Assembly: GCA_022605955.1 (NCBI GenBank)
Contig: JAKCOZ010000005.1
Location: 56,424,750-56,488,749 of the forward strand
Source: Rallus limicola
Lineage: Eukaryota > Chordata > Aves > Gruiformes > Rallidae
Length of the DNA stretch: 64,000 nucleotides
Reading direction: 5' to 3'
The notes under the pieces are model-generated. The model did not search any database. It was not told the origin of the DNA and was given only the letters and a program-made list of their open reading frames with translations. Numbering within the stretch: the first letter of the stretch is position 1; each line of letters opens with the position of its first letter. Of this stretch, positions 34,421-44,720 are shown piece by piece. A program made the position numbers and the translations under genes.

Positions 34421-35091
34421 CCCCCTTTTAAAGTCACCTCAGCTACCCCATCACTCCAGGTCCCACAGGTGCAGGGTTCCTGTGCAGGAGAGCTTCAGCA
34501 AGGGCTTCATTGCATTCAGCGCATGTTTCTGATTCACATCAAAGTGGAAGCTGCAGCAAGCCTGTGTCAAGTCCTCTTTGGCAAGTCTTGTGGCCCTCTC
34601 TTTTTCCTCCTCTTTTATTTTTTTCCCTTTTTTTTTTTCTCCCCCTTCCTATTCCTTGTCACTGCTCAGCCCTGCAGAACGTAATTAGAAAATGAGCCAT
34701 TTATAAAACAAATGTTTCCAGAAGAAACTCCCCTGAACACCCATGTCATAAAATTATTGAACGTAGTGTCTGAGAGTGTTCAGGATCCAAAATTTCCTCA
34801 GGGCTCACCCCTATCCATTATTCTGTTGCTGCTTCATCTGGGCGGTGACATTTCACTGGCGGCACCTTGTTCCCCTCCAGAAGATGTTGGCTTTCTGGCT
34901 GTTCTGCTAATAAACCAATGCGCTGGCCCCTTGGTGTCCTCTGTCTGCTAAAACCGTGGTGGGGATGTAGTGATCATGGGGCTGCCTGGCTTATCTTCTG
35001 GGACAGGCTTGCTCTCACTCCCTGTCCCAGCACATCTGAGAGGACAGAGAAGGCTGATGAACCACCCCATCCCATATACCAGCAGCATCCT

Positions 35092-35487
35092 ATGAGGAGC
35101 AGCTGAGGGAGCTAGGGCTGTTTAGCTTGGAGAAGAGGAAGCTGAGGGGAGACCTTATCACCACCTACAACTACCTGAAGGGAGGTTGTAGAGAGGTGGA
35201 CGATAGTCTCTTCAGCCAGGAGACAGGAGATGGGACAAGGGGGAATGGAATGAAGCTGTGCCAGGGCAGGTTTAGATTGGACATTAGAAAAAAAATTTTT
35301 ACTGAAAGAGTTGTCAGGGCCTGGAACAGGCTGCCCAGGGAGGGAGTTGAGTCACCTTCCCTGGATGTGTTTTTAAAAAGGGTAGATGATGTACTCAGGA
35401 ATATGGTTTGGCTTGGGATGAGATTGGTTGGACCTGATGATCTTCGAAGGTCTTTTCCAACCTTGTTTATGCTGTGATTCTGTGATT
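35092..35487 (+). mobile_element. CR1 LINE 3' fragment with open ORF2 C-terminus
   Basis: Sense copy starting at GAGGAGCAGCTGAGG and ending with TGTGATTCTGTGATT. A frame open from 35127 to 35477 encodes the ORF2 C-terminal region with its characteristic blocks: [47 protein letters not shown] and [12 protein letters not shown]. It is related to subfamily B but less GC-rich, closer to an ancestral form. Confidence 0.96.
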
Positions 35488-36219
35488 TGCAGGGCTTCCA
35501 GAGCTGGGATGTCCCCTCCTCCCAGAAACACTCATAGCTTTCATTCAAGGTAAAGACTTTGGGCTGGAACATCCCGTATTTCACCCTCCGCTGGGACTGG
35601 TTTTGCCCAACGACTCAGTTCCCACCAGAGCACCATATAACTCGCCAGACTTTCCAACACACTCAGAACCTACAGAGTGCATTGAGATCCCTGCCAGCTC
35701 CCTCTCTGGTCTTCTGGCACAACTCAAGAGGCAGATATTAATCTTAACAGCTATATGCTGGCCGGGCCCTGGTTGCCTAAGAGATTCTCCCTGAATTTAT
35801 TTATTTGGATTTATACAAAAGAGCATAAAAAGGAACACTCCTCCCAGACTCCAGGCTCACCAGCCATAAATTACAAAAACAACTACAATGAAACCACCCA
35901 CGGTACCTCCCGCCCCGACACGACTGTTTTCCTCCAACACTCAGCTCTACTGCAGCAACATCCAGCTCCTCTGAATGCCTCAGCGTTCCTGTGCAGAGCC
36001 GTAGACTGCTGACAGCCCAAGGATTGGTGCTTTGGGAAGCCCTGTCCTCACTCCTCTGTCTTCAGAGCTGCTGGGGTAGCACTTGTGTGAGGAGTGGAAG
36101 AAGCAGTGGATGTGATATCCCACAGAGAGGATGATGCCCTCACACTGTTAGAAGTCCATGTGGACAAAGCTCGAGTAGCTCAGCTTGTCAGTTCACATGG
36201 GACAGGCGTGGAGAGACTT
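35488..36219. other. Spacer between CR1s
   Basis: Unique sequence with no recognised element or exon; frames are 85 codons or shorter. Confidence 0.5.
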
Positions 36220-36930
36220 CATTAGGTCTTCTAATCCCTGCAGGTCTTCTCATCCACCTAGTCTGTCCTGACACATAGCTAAATAACTCGTTCTGGAAAG
36301 CCTCCGGTGATGGAGTTTCCACTGCCCTCCACATAAGGAATCCCAGTTCTCGCCCTTGGAAAATGTTTCCTGAGGTCTGACCTCAGTCACCCTTGCCCTT
36401 CACCCGATGACTTTATATGCTAGCCCCAGCAGACACAGAGGACTGCTTCCTATCTCCTATCCAGTGAGGAAATTCAAAATACTTGACGGCTGCTATCATG
36501 TTTTCCCTCAGTTTTCTCCTCTCTAGACTAAACATCCCCCATTTATTCAATGTCTCCTTGCAGGTCATGTTTTCTAGAGCTCTGTTCCTCTTTGTTCTTC
36601 TCCTCTGGACCCTCTCCAAGGACTCCGCATCTTTTCTCAAGTGTAGTGCCAAAAGCTGGATTCAATATCCAGCCGAGGTCTTCCTGGGGCTGTGCAGAGC
36701 AGATGGATAACTTCGCATGTCTTCCACGCAGCCCTGCAAGTCTCATGTCTGTTTTGCTCTCAAAAGGCACAGCACTGCTGACTCCTCATCAGCCTGTGAT
36801 ACACTATGCCCTTCCCAAGCACACCAGAGCCCCAGACAAGGTCTCTTCTTATCAGCAGTGTCCCCTCTGATTGAAGGTTATTTGGCTTTGCTTTACAGCT
36901 CTTTTTGCTGCTCGTGCTGAGTTTTGGACA
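36220..36930 (-). mobile_element. Old, diverged CR1 LINE fragment
   Basis: The minus strand encodes degraded but clear ORF2 C-terminal motifs (LERVQRR, WGMFSLERRKLRENMIAAVKY). The + strand shows the expected CR1 order: TCTGGAAAGCCTCCGGTGAT, TTCCACTGCCCTCC, TGTTTCCTGAGGTCTGACC and CTCTGGACCCTCTCC. The 5' end reaches further into ORF2 than most copies here, but its boundary is blurred by divergence. This is the oldest-looking CR1 in the window. Confidence 0.85.
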
Positions 36931-37531
36931 TTTAGCAATGTAGAACCAATCCCTTGAGGTCTGAGTGCCCCAGGGCCATGTTCCTGATGAGGAAAAGAAG
37001 ACAGCCTATAGCTCTTTAAACATATTGTCCTTAATTCACAACCATGCCCTCACTTTGCTCCAGAGCCTGAAGGCTTTTATCCCAAGAATGAGAGATGTCT
37101 CTCAGGACTCGTTCCTTCCTGGGTACGGCTGTACCCAAATCCCAGATAGATGCTATGGATGCCAAGCTGAGTTCATCTTTGAGGTTGTGCTTATCCAGAC
37201 CAAGTTTTCCATACCAGGCCAACATATCTTGATAGCTACCTTCTGCCCTTGGATTCTGCCTTTTCTTGCTTGCAGGCCTGTCCTTGCCTTAGATGGCAAT
37301 GAATGGCAAAAGAACAGAGAAAGACGAAGCGATGGGGTGGCCGCCAGTGGGTGGGCACCCTGATCTCCAAGCCCAGATGCCCAGGCAAGATCCCAGCTTG
37401 TGGGTGAGCTGGAGACAAGATAAGGTACATGTACTCACTGTGTCAGACTGCACCACATCAAGAAACCAAGCTGAAGGTGTAACAGGGTACATCAGCTGTA
37501 GGTAAAAAATGATACAGTAAAAACAACTGTT
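36931..37531. other. Spacer between CR1s
   Basis: Unique sequence with no recognised element. A 132-codon + frame (36965-37363) resembles nothing known to me. Confidence 0.5.
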
Positions 37532-37790
37532 ATAGGGTCACAAGGTAACTCAGGCTGGAAGGAACACCAGGAGATCTCTAATCCAACCTTCAAGGTGTTA
37601 GCCTAGGTTGCTCAGGGTTTTAATCCCATTCAGACTGGAAAACTTCCAAGGATGGAGACTGCACAGCCTCTTTGGGCTACCCACCCCAATGGTCTTTCCT
37701 CACCATGAAAACGCTGTTCTTCCTTTCCAGAAGATACACTCACAGATCATGCTTCATATTTTCTCTCATCTCCCCCAATCCTAAGACCTA
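37532..37790 (-). mobile_element. Old CR1 LINE 3' fragment
   Basis: The + strand reads GGGTCACAAGGTAACTCAGG, then TCTAATCCAACCTTCAAG, AACTTCCAAGGATGGAGAC, TGCACAGCCTCTTTGGG and ACCCCAATGGTCTTTCC. This is CR1 3' sequence in a subfamily different from A-D, strongly diverged. Confidence 0.85.
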
Positions 37791-37990
37791 GGCACAGACC
37801 TAAAGCAATCCTGAGACCTTAGTTACACCTTCACTGCCTCTTCTGCTGCCCCTTGTGCCCAGAGCACAGTCACAAAGTGGGATGCAGTGACAAAACTGAA
37901 AGGAAACGGTGCAGTACCTGAGCCATCATGCTAACAGGAGGAGGAAGCAAAGAGAGCACACCCAAGGCAGCAGGTGGATCTCAGCTAATC

Positions 37991-38462
37991 GCAGAATCAC
38001 AGAATCACACAGTTGGAAAAGACCTTTAAGATCATCAAGTACAACCATCCCTGTCCTGTGCTAAACCAGATCCCTGAGCACCTCATCTCCCCTCTGTTCA
38101 ACACCCCCAGGGCTGGGGACTCAGCCCCCTCCCTGGGCAGCCTGGGCCAGGCCCTGACAACTCTGCCAGGGAAGAACTTTGCCCTCCCAGCTGAGCTGAG
38201 CCTGCCCTGGCACAGCTTGAGCCCATTGCCCCTTGTCCCAGCTCCTGTCCCCTGGCTGAAGAGACCAGCGCCCACCTCTCTGCACCCTCCTGGCAGGGCA
38301 GGGCAGGTGGGGAGAAGGTCTCCCCTCAGCCTCCTCTTCTCCAGCCTCAACACCCCCAGCTCCCTCAGCTGCTCCTCAGAGGATTTGCCCTCCAGCCCCT
38401 TCCCCAGCCTGGTTGCCCTTCTCTGGACTCACTCCAGGACCTCCATGTCCTTCTTACGGTGT
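37991..38462 (-). mobile_element. CR1 LINE 3' fragment, subfamily B
   Basis: The + strand opens with two tail units (GCAGAATCACAGAATCACAC). The minus-strand frame is open across 37997-38353 with RLRGDLLP, TRGNGLKLCQGR and FFPGRVVRAWPRLPRE, and the same 3' end (GVLNRGEMRCSGIWFSTGQG) as the copy at 16187. By eye this is among the best-preserved copies in the window. It lies in inverted orientation to 31874 and 35092. Confidence 0.96.
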
Positions 38463-39127
38463 CCTTCTGATGCATGGGCCCTCCCTCTCGAGTGCAGCCA
38501 CAAGCCTTTTGAGCTGAAGCCACCTTGTTGGCACATTCTCTTGTACAATCGGGTCCGGCCTTGAAGGAGAATCTTCAGATATTGCTGCCATTTCAAAAAA
38601 TATGCCGCCTCAAACAGTCACCCAGGCTGAAGCAGAGGCTGCAGGTGGAGTAACACCATTACAGAAATGTTGGACCCACCCCAAGCCCCAGGAGCTAAGG
38701 GTCAGAAAACTCAGAACTAAATTGAAACAGGAAAGAAATCCAAACCAGTCCAGGGCGTGTTCGCTCGGGATAGTCTTTCTTTAACTCTGCCCTACAGTCA
38801 AGGAATAATGACGCAGTTATAACTCAGGCATGGTTATGTTTGTAGCCCTTGATTAGATTCAACTAATTAGATTCAGCCAAGATTTTTCTTTCTCTCTTCT
38901 GTTTTCCTTTATGCTCTTTAAAGTTACGGTGTCGTTTTGGGTGGGTGAAGGCTGCCAAACAGTCAACAAGCTAACCAGCGAGTTCTCTGAAGGATTGTCT
39001 TATTCTGCTCTGTTTTCCCAGTGCTGAGGGGAGGTGGAGTGAGGGGAGAAGCAGCATTGCCCCCTCCCCCAGGTCTGTATCTGTGCCTAATGATGGACCT
39101 AGGAAAAGTGAGGGTATGGCAGTGCAG
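38463..39127. other. Spacer before nested CR1 pair
   Basis: Unique sequence with no recognised element or exon. A diverged CR1 5' extension just before 39128 cannot be excluded. Confidence 0.5.
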
Positions 39128-39278
39128 GATGGTGAGGCCTCGTCTGGAATAGTGTGTGCGGTGCTGGGCTCCCCCGGTCAAGGAGGACAGGAAGCTACTG
39201 GAGAGGGCACAAAAAAAGGGCTGCAAAGGTGATGATAGGACTAGAACATCCCTCTGATAAAGAGAGGCTGAGGGACTT
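39128..39278 (+). mobile_element. Outer CR1 (subfamily D), 5' part
   Basis: Sense CR1 beginning near GGTGAGGCCTCGTCTGG and reading to GAGAGGCTGAGGGACTT, where it is interrupted. The same sequence continues at 39669 after the inner CR1, as shown by comparison with the unbroken subfamily-D copy at 46478-46960. Confidence 0.9.
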
Positions 39279-39663
39279 TTGGAGGACAAGGCCTGTGAGG
39301 GGCGGCTGAGGGAGCTGGGGCTTTTTAGTGTTGAGAAAAGAAGGCTGAGGGGAGACCTCATCAATCCCTACAGCTACCTGCAAGAAGGGTGTAGAGAAGT
39401 GGGGGTTGGTCTCTTTTCTCAGGTAACAAATTGCCCCAGGGGAGATTTAGGTCAGATCTCAGAAGAATTTCTGTACTGAAAGGGCTGTCAGGCATTGGGA
39501 CAGGCTGCCAAGGGAGGTGGTGGAGTCACCATCCCTGGATGTGTTTAAAAGGCGTGTGGATGCTCAAGGACATGGTCTGGAGGTGGCTGGGCAGGGTGAG
39601 GCTGTGGTTGGACTCAATGATCTTAAAGGATCTCTTCCAACCTAAGTGATTCTATGATTCCAT
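39279..39663 (+). mobile_element. Inner CR1, nested insertion
   Basis: A younger CR1 in the same orientation inserted into subfamily D. It starts TTGGAGGACAAGGCC (5'-truncated) and ends with the tail TGATTCTATGATTCCATG. The sense frame encodes RLRELGLFS and [11 protein letters not shown] near its start. The pentamer GACTT flanks it on both sides (39274-39278 and 39664-39668), consistent with a short target-site duplication. Confidence 0.92.
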
Positions 39664-39668
39664 GACTT

Positions 39669-39943
39669 GGGGCTATTTAACCTGGAGAAGAGAAGCCCGA
39701 GGGGGATCTTCTCAGTGCTGATAAACCCTTGAGGGGTGGCTCAGGAGGATGGGTCAGTCTGTGTTCAGTGGTGCGCAGGGACAAGACAAGGGGCCAGGGG
39801 CACAGACTGGAGCAGAGGAAGTTCCACCTAACCCTGAGGAGGAACTTCTTTCCTGGGAGGGTGGCAGAGACTTGGGCCAGGCTGCCCAGAGAGGTTGGGG
39901 AGTCTCTATCTCTGGAGACATTCCAACCCTGTGATCCTGGATG
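39669..39943 (+). mobile_element. Outer CR1 (subfamily D), 3' part lacking the end
   Basis: This resumes the outer element at GGGGCTATTTAACCTGGAG and encodes the motifs HRLEQRKFHLTLR and RVAETWARLPRE. It ends abruptly after CCAACCCTGTGATCCTGG; the final 100 bp or so present in the 46478 copy is missing, so the 3' end was lost or an alternative end was used. Confidence 0.9.
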
Positions 39944-42118
39944 GGATCCCAGCTTAAGAAGAAAACCCAGCAAGTTTCTACCACACAAATATAAACCAAC
40001 AGATAAAAAGATAAATGCAGATCAATTTTCATGGTCTTGGAGATGGCCAGGAAACTGCAGAAGACCAGAGAGCAGAAAAAGGATCCATCTTGGTGTGTCT
40101 GTAACCATGACTGGCTCCAACAAAGCCATGAAGCTGATGGCACACTCCACAAGTGCAGAGTGGGAAGCCAAATGCTAACAAATGCCAAGAGAGCCCATGG
40201 GTACTGGTGGGTGAGTGGCTTTAGATGCTGAACACTACAGCAATAGTCATCAGCCAGACTTTAATTCAGCATTGGTGGTGGTCATCCATGCCGAGATAAA
40301 CACATTATGGGAGGCAGAAGAAGTTTGAGCTACATAAATTGCACTTCTTGGTCTCCCTGAAAGGTGCAATGGCCATGAGGTTTCATCTGAAAACTGATGG
40401 GAAGAGGCATTGGATTTTCTGAAAGAGCAGTTGAATTTTTGGAGAATGGAGTCCACCAAGACCTCCAGAGGTAATGCAGACAGGGGTTGAAAGGATGCAG
40501 CTAGAAGGAGCAGAAAGGGGAGAGGAACCAGCCTTGCCAAGGAAATTCCAGGAGCAGCAATGGAAACGGCAGCACTGGCTCCAGCTCCTTCAGCTGCTGC
40601 TTTAAGATAGGAAAGGAGGAACATGGAGGGGAGACATCTGCAGAAGAAGTGATGGGTTGGCACTGATGGGGCTGTGAACTCCCCAGGTTTATGGCAGCAG
40701 GTGTAGCAATGGGGGTCTAGAAACATGGCCCAATAATGTCTGAGGATTCTTCTTAGATAGATAGAAGGCTGAAGTCTGCCCCACCTCTCAGGCTTGTGCC
40801 TCTTACAGATGTGAAATGACTTGGCTGCCTTTTTCCCTTCTGCTGGCCACGCTTATGAGATAGCTCAGTCATCTGCCTTTCAGGGTACTGTGACACTGGT
40901 AAGCAGTGTCCTGCCAGCCAGGGGGAACATGCTGTCACCTCTGTCACATGAGGAGAGCCACCTTTCCCATATCCCTGGGCCCTGCCCTTCCCCAGGTGCC
41001 CAGGAGCTGTGCTGAGGGAGGTAGTCATGGACAGCACTTCCCGCTCCGAGGTCCTGGTCCTGTTCAGGGCAGGGAGGGACTTGGGGTAAGACCCCTCTGA
41101 CCCAGATCTTTGACCTCCATCTGTCTTTATAACAATCAGAGAGAAACAGATACATTGAAGGTGCCCTTTCCCCTCGTTTGCAGCAGAAGAGGTTAGGGTA
41201 GATGTGGCCCTGGGAGCCCCTCTTTCTGCCCACCTGCTCCATAAGGAGCCTAAGGAGGCTGGATCGTCTGGAGGCACCTAAAGTGCAGTGAGATTAATTC
41301 AGACCTTCACAGATGCTGGTCCATGCCCAGGAGCAGAAAAGAGGTGTGCCATGGTGGGCAGCCAGGCTTGGTACAGTGCTGCGTGTCTCGGGGTGCCCCA
41401 TATTGCCTTTCCCAGTGCCCTTCCTCTCCTATAGGTGAGAGGGACCCATGTAAAGTGCTAGGAGACAAGCTCAGGGCAGGAAAAACCCAATGGGGTCTCT
41501 CTTCCTAGAGATGGCCTTTCATACTCTTGCTCCACCACAGCCCATGTTGCCTTCTCACCCCACAGATGTTACCTTGCTACTAAAATTACACTTTCTCAGC
41601 ATAACCTACCATACTTAAAATCAAGTCCAGCTCCCTGAAAACATGACTCTCACTCAAAACCTGATATTTTTTTAAACCCCCATTTTCTGTATTTTATATT
41701 TTCTGAGTCTTGAAGGTGAGCTCAGGTTTCACACCTTATTTGAGAAAGCTTTTTAAACAAACACTGAAGTTCTCACATAGTCACACAAATCCAAGAACTG
41801 GGACTTAAGAAATACCACAGAGCTTGCAATAAGATCTCGTGAGTTGGCAGCTCTGCCTATCTTTAGGCTTTGCTCAGAGCAAACAGGTTCAGATCTGTTG
41901 TTCCTAAAAATACCAGAAAAATCAAAGCAGTCCTCAGGTATCACGAGCCAGTGCAGGAAAATGCTTCATCTGCACAAGACAGCCCATGCTTCCTCCCATC
42001 TTTGCTCCTCTGGAGGAAAGCACCCTGCCAAGGCAGCAGTTGGGACATCAGCATCAGCAAGGATCTTGTGCCCATTTGTGTATCTTGCACTGAGAAGATG
42101 GTTCTGGATGGAATTTTT

Positions 42119-42165
42119 CACATCATCACCTGGGTTGGAAGAGACCCTTTAGATCATCGAGTAGA
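42119..42165 (-). mobile_element. Possible CR1 tail scrap
   Basis: The + strand CATCATCACCTGGGTTGG, then AAGAGACCCTTTAGATCATC, resembles the first 45-50 bp of the CR1 3' end. It is too short for certainty. Confidence 0.4.
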
Positions 42166-42579
42166 GGTGAGTCCTTTGTCAGACACAGGTAGAGTTTGAG
42201 ACCTTCCTCCCTTGAGCTGCAATGAATTCAAGTACCAGCTTGAGGCCAAAACACATTATTGCATCCACACTGACCTTCCTCCAAGCATGGCATGTTGGGA
42301 CATGGCATTCATTGTCCCTAAGTGGTGGTGGGCAGGAAGAGAGGAACCTGTCATTGATTAACTGAGCTGATTTTCCCAGAAAGAGCAGGAGGGGGGTCTC
42401 TCAGTCAGGACCAGCCATGGGGGAGACCCATGGGTGAGAGGGTAAACGCAAAGAGAGGCATCATGCATTCTTCTGTCCATCCCTCACCTACAGCTGGGCT
42501 CAAGGAGGAGGTGGCCAGCTTGCTGCTGAAGGGAAGGGTGTGTTAGTGCAGCATCTCAGCTCCCACATGAGCTGCCCTG

Positions 42580-42840
42580 GAGCCAAACTACCATTTGATT
42601 AATCAATCCTTCGATCCAGCTCCCTGCCTCCCTCCCCGTGCAACAAGCATGAGCCGAACAGCACGCACTCACGGCCTTCCAGGGCTGGCTGAGGCAGCCC
42701 CTGATAGTGCTGTTTATACAGCTCCCCGATGGAAACAATGTGGATTTTATTAAAGGATCCCATTAATGTTTCTCCATGTTGTCACTGCCGACTTCAAACG
42801 ATGATTTATGTTGGCTCGTGGGCCTTTGTCCTCGCAGCCG
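42580..42840. promoter_or_regulatory. Candidate conserved noncoding element
   Basis: Unique sequence with the palindromic homeodomain-like site GATTAATC (42597-42604), GAAACAATG (SOX-like, 42732-42740) and CCCATTAATG. The AT-rich motif-bearing core is flanked by GC-rich DNA. The call rests on motif appearance only. Confidence 0.28.
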
Positions 42841-44678
42841 CACCGCCAGCAGCATCCAAGGACAAAGTGTTCTGGGACAGGACGGTGGGAGCCCTGCTGC
42901 TCCGGCTCTGCGGCCCTGCCGAGGGCTGCTCCTCCAGTGCCACGTGCCTGGGAACAAAGGGGACCTCTGGCCAGCCAAGGACAGTGACACGAGCCACGTG
43001 GCCACCTGGGACCATCCTCTGGCCTGCGGTGAGGTGTTGGTGTCTGATGCTGATGGCTCAAAGAGAAACCTGCACTGCATGGGACCCCCCACAACCGTGG
43101 GCAAGGGGTTTTTATCCTTTTTGAGGTGGCACAGCTCCTTTTATCCCAGAAAAAACTGTGACCTGCTTGTCACATGCTGGTTCTTCACCTTGAGAACTAC
43201 ATTTATTCAGCCAGGCTGATATTTCCTATATTTTCCCCTATTTTCCACCCTATCATTACCCAGTTGATTTTACCCCCCAAAACAATCTTACCTCCTTGCT
43301 GCCTTTTGCACATACAGCAGGTTTCACCTCAGGGGTGAACCAAATAACCCACTCAGCAGAGAAAACCCAGCTATGGAGCTGAAGGCTGTGACCACCAAGC
43401 CACAGGCACCCAAGGTAAGACATGGCAACACCTAATGTGACTGAGCAGTCACTATGGGTGGAGCCAGGAGGGGTATATACCCCAGGCAGTTCTTTATATG
43501 TATTTTGGGAGGTGTAAGAAGTGCTGGAAAGTCCATTCTCTCCGAGTACTCACTTGTGTTGTTCTGGGTTTGATCCAGGGGCAGCACTCAGGTTGTGGGA
43601 GCAAGGCATTCCTAAGACACCTCTTCCCACCAAAAAAAAAAACAAACCAAACCAAATTTATGCTGGCAGGCACCACTTTTATGTGCATCCCCAAAGGTTT
43701 TGCTCTTAAAATTCACCCTGAGCATCCTCCAAATGCTTTTGGCCACTAGGTCTTCCTGCCAGTGAGCAAAGATCTCACAGCCCTAGTGAGAGCATCATTT
43801 GAGATGAGAGGGGTGGTCACAAAAATGCATCCAGCAACCCAGTGCAGCTGCTGAAAAATCAGCCAAGGAGGTCTGCAGTGAAGCTCCTTCTCATGGACTC
43901 AGTTAGGCTGAGTCAATGTGCTTCTCACCCTCCTGCTTCAGCACAACCCCTGCCCTTGGCTGCAGCCTGGGAATATTTCACCCTGTGTGGAAGTGTCTCA
44001 AGGAAGATTTTGGTCATCAGGGAACCATATTCCGGTTAGAGCAGATATTGAGAAGGGGCTCAACCCTCCTCTCTCCCACAGGTCAGGTCACTGGAACCAC
44101 TGTAAAACACAGGTCACAAGTTTTTGGAGTGTAGGTGGTGGCTTTCCCACTGGTTTTGTCAGCACCTGTGTGCACCAAACATTTCTGCTCTTAAGACTGT
44201 AATTCCAAGAACCTCAGGGTGATGTTGTGTGGAGGACTTTTGGGGAACAGCAAAAGTTCAGCTCAGTTTCTTCATATTTTTGCTTTGAAAATCATCAGAA
44301 GTTGAAAGCAAAAGGCAGAATTAGACCAAACAAAAAGACCTCTTGTTGTCACCCCAGGTAAGTTTGAGATCCAGCAACATCAACAGGCTTTCCTTGCCCA
44401 GCTCATGTCTCCAGGCCGTTTATTTCTTCTCCTGCTTTTTATTTCTTCTTTGTTGACCTATTGCTTTCCTCAGGCCTTCGATTTATCAATCACATCCTCC
44501 AGGACTCGACATCCTTAGCACCGCAGCAAACCTGGGACCAAATCCAGGACCAAACCCAGGAGCTCATAGCAATGGCCAGGCCAGCTCTCCAGGCACTGGA
44601 GCATAGACATCATGATGCACACCAGGTCCCTTTTGAGGAGGACAGTCACAGCTGCTGCTCTCTTTGCCCTCCAGGCTA

Positions 44679-44720
44679 TCCCTTTGACTGAGTGATGTGT
44701 GTCCCTTTGACTGAGTGATG
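44679..44720. repeat. Tandem duplication, 23-bp period
   Basis: The 19-bp word TCCCTTTGACTGAGTGATG occurs at 44679-44697 and again at 44702-44720 with no mismatch. Confidence 0.97.

Larger units (their letters stand above)
32313..35091. other. Low-complexity and CpG-rich stretch without a recognised gene
   Basis: Contains T-rich (32850-32882) and A-rich (33231-33303) tracts, two (CA)n tracts (33486-33570 and 33668-33705) and the strongest CpG-rich patch of the window (33770-34420). A 152-codon + frame (34226-34684) lies across the CpG patch, but its sequence resembles no family known to me and ends in a T-rich low-complexity tract. Confidence 0.55.

Noticed and set aside
34226..34684. 152-codon + frame across the CpG-rich patch
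   Set aside because: The C-terminal third is translated poly-pyrimidine sequence, and nothing resembles a known protein. It is kept only as context for the CpG patch.
42776..43219. 147-codon + frame in a GC-rich patch
   Set aside because: Frames are open in several registers on both strands, which points to composition rather than coding. No domain seen.
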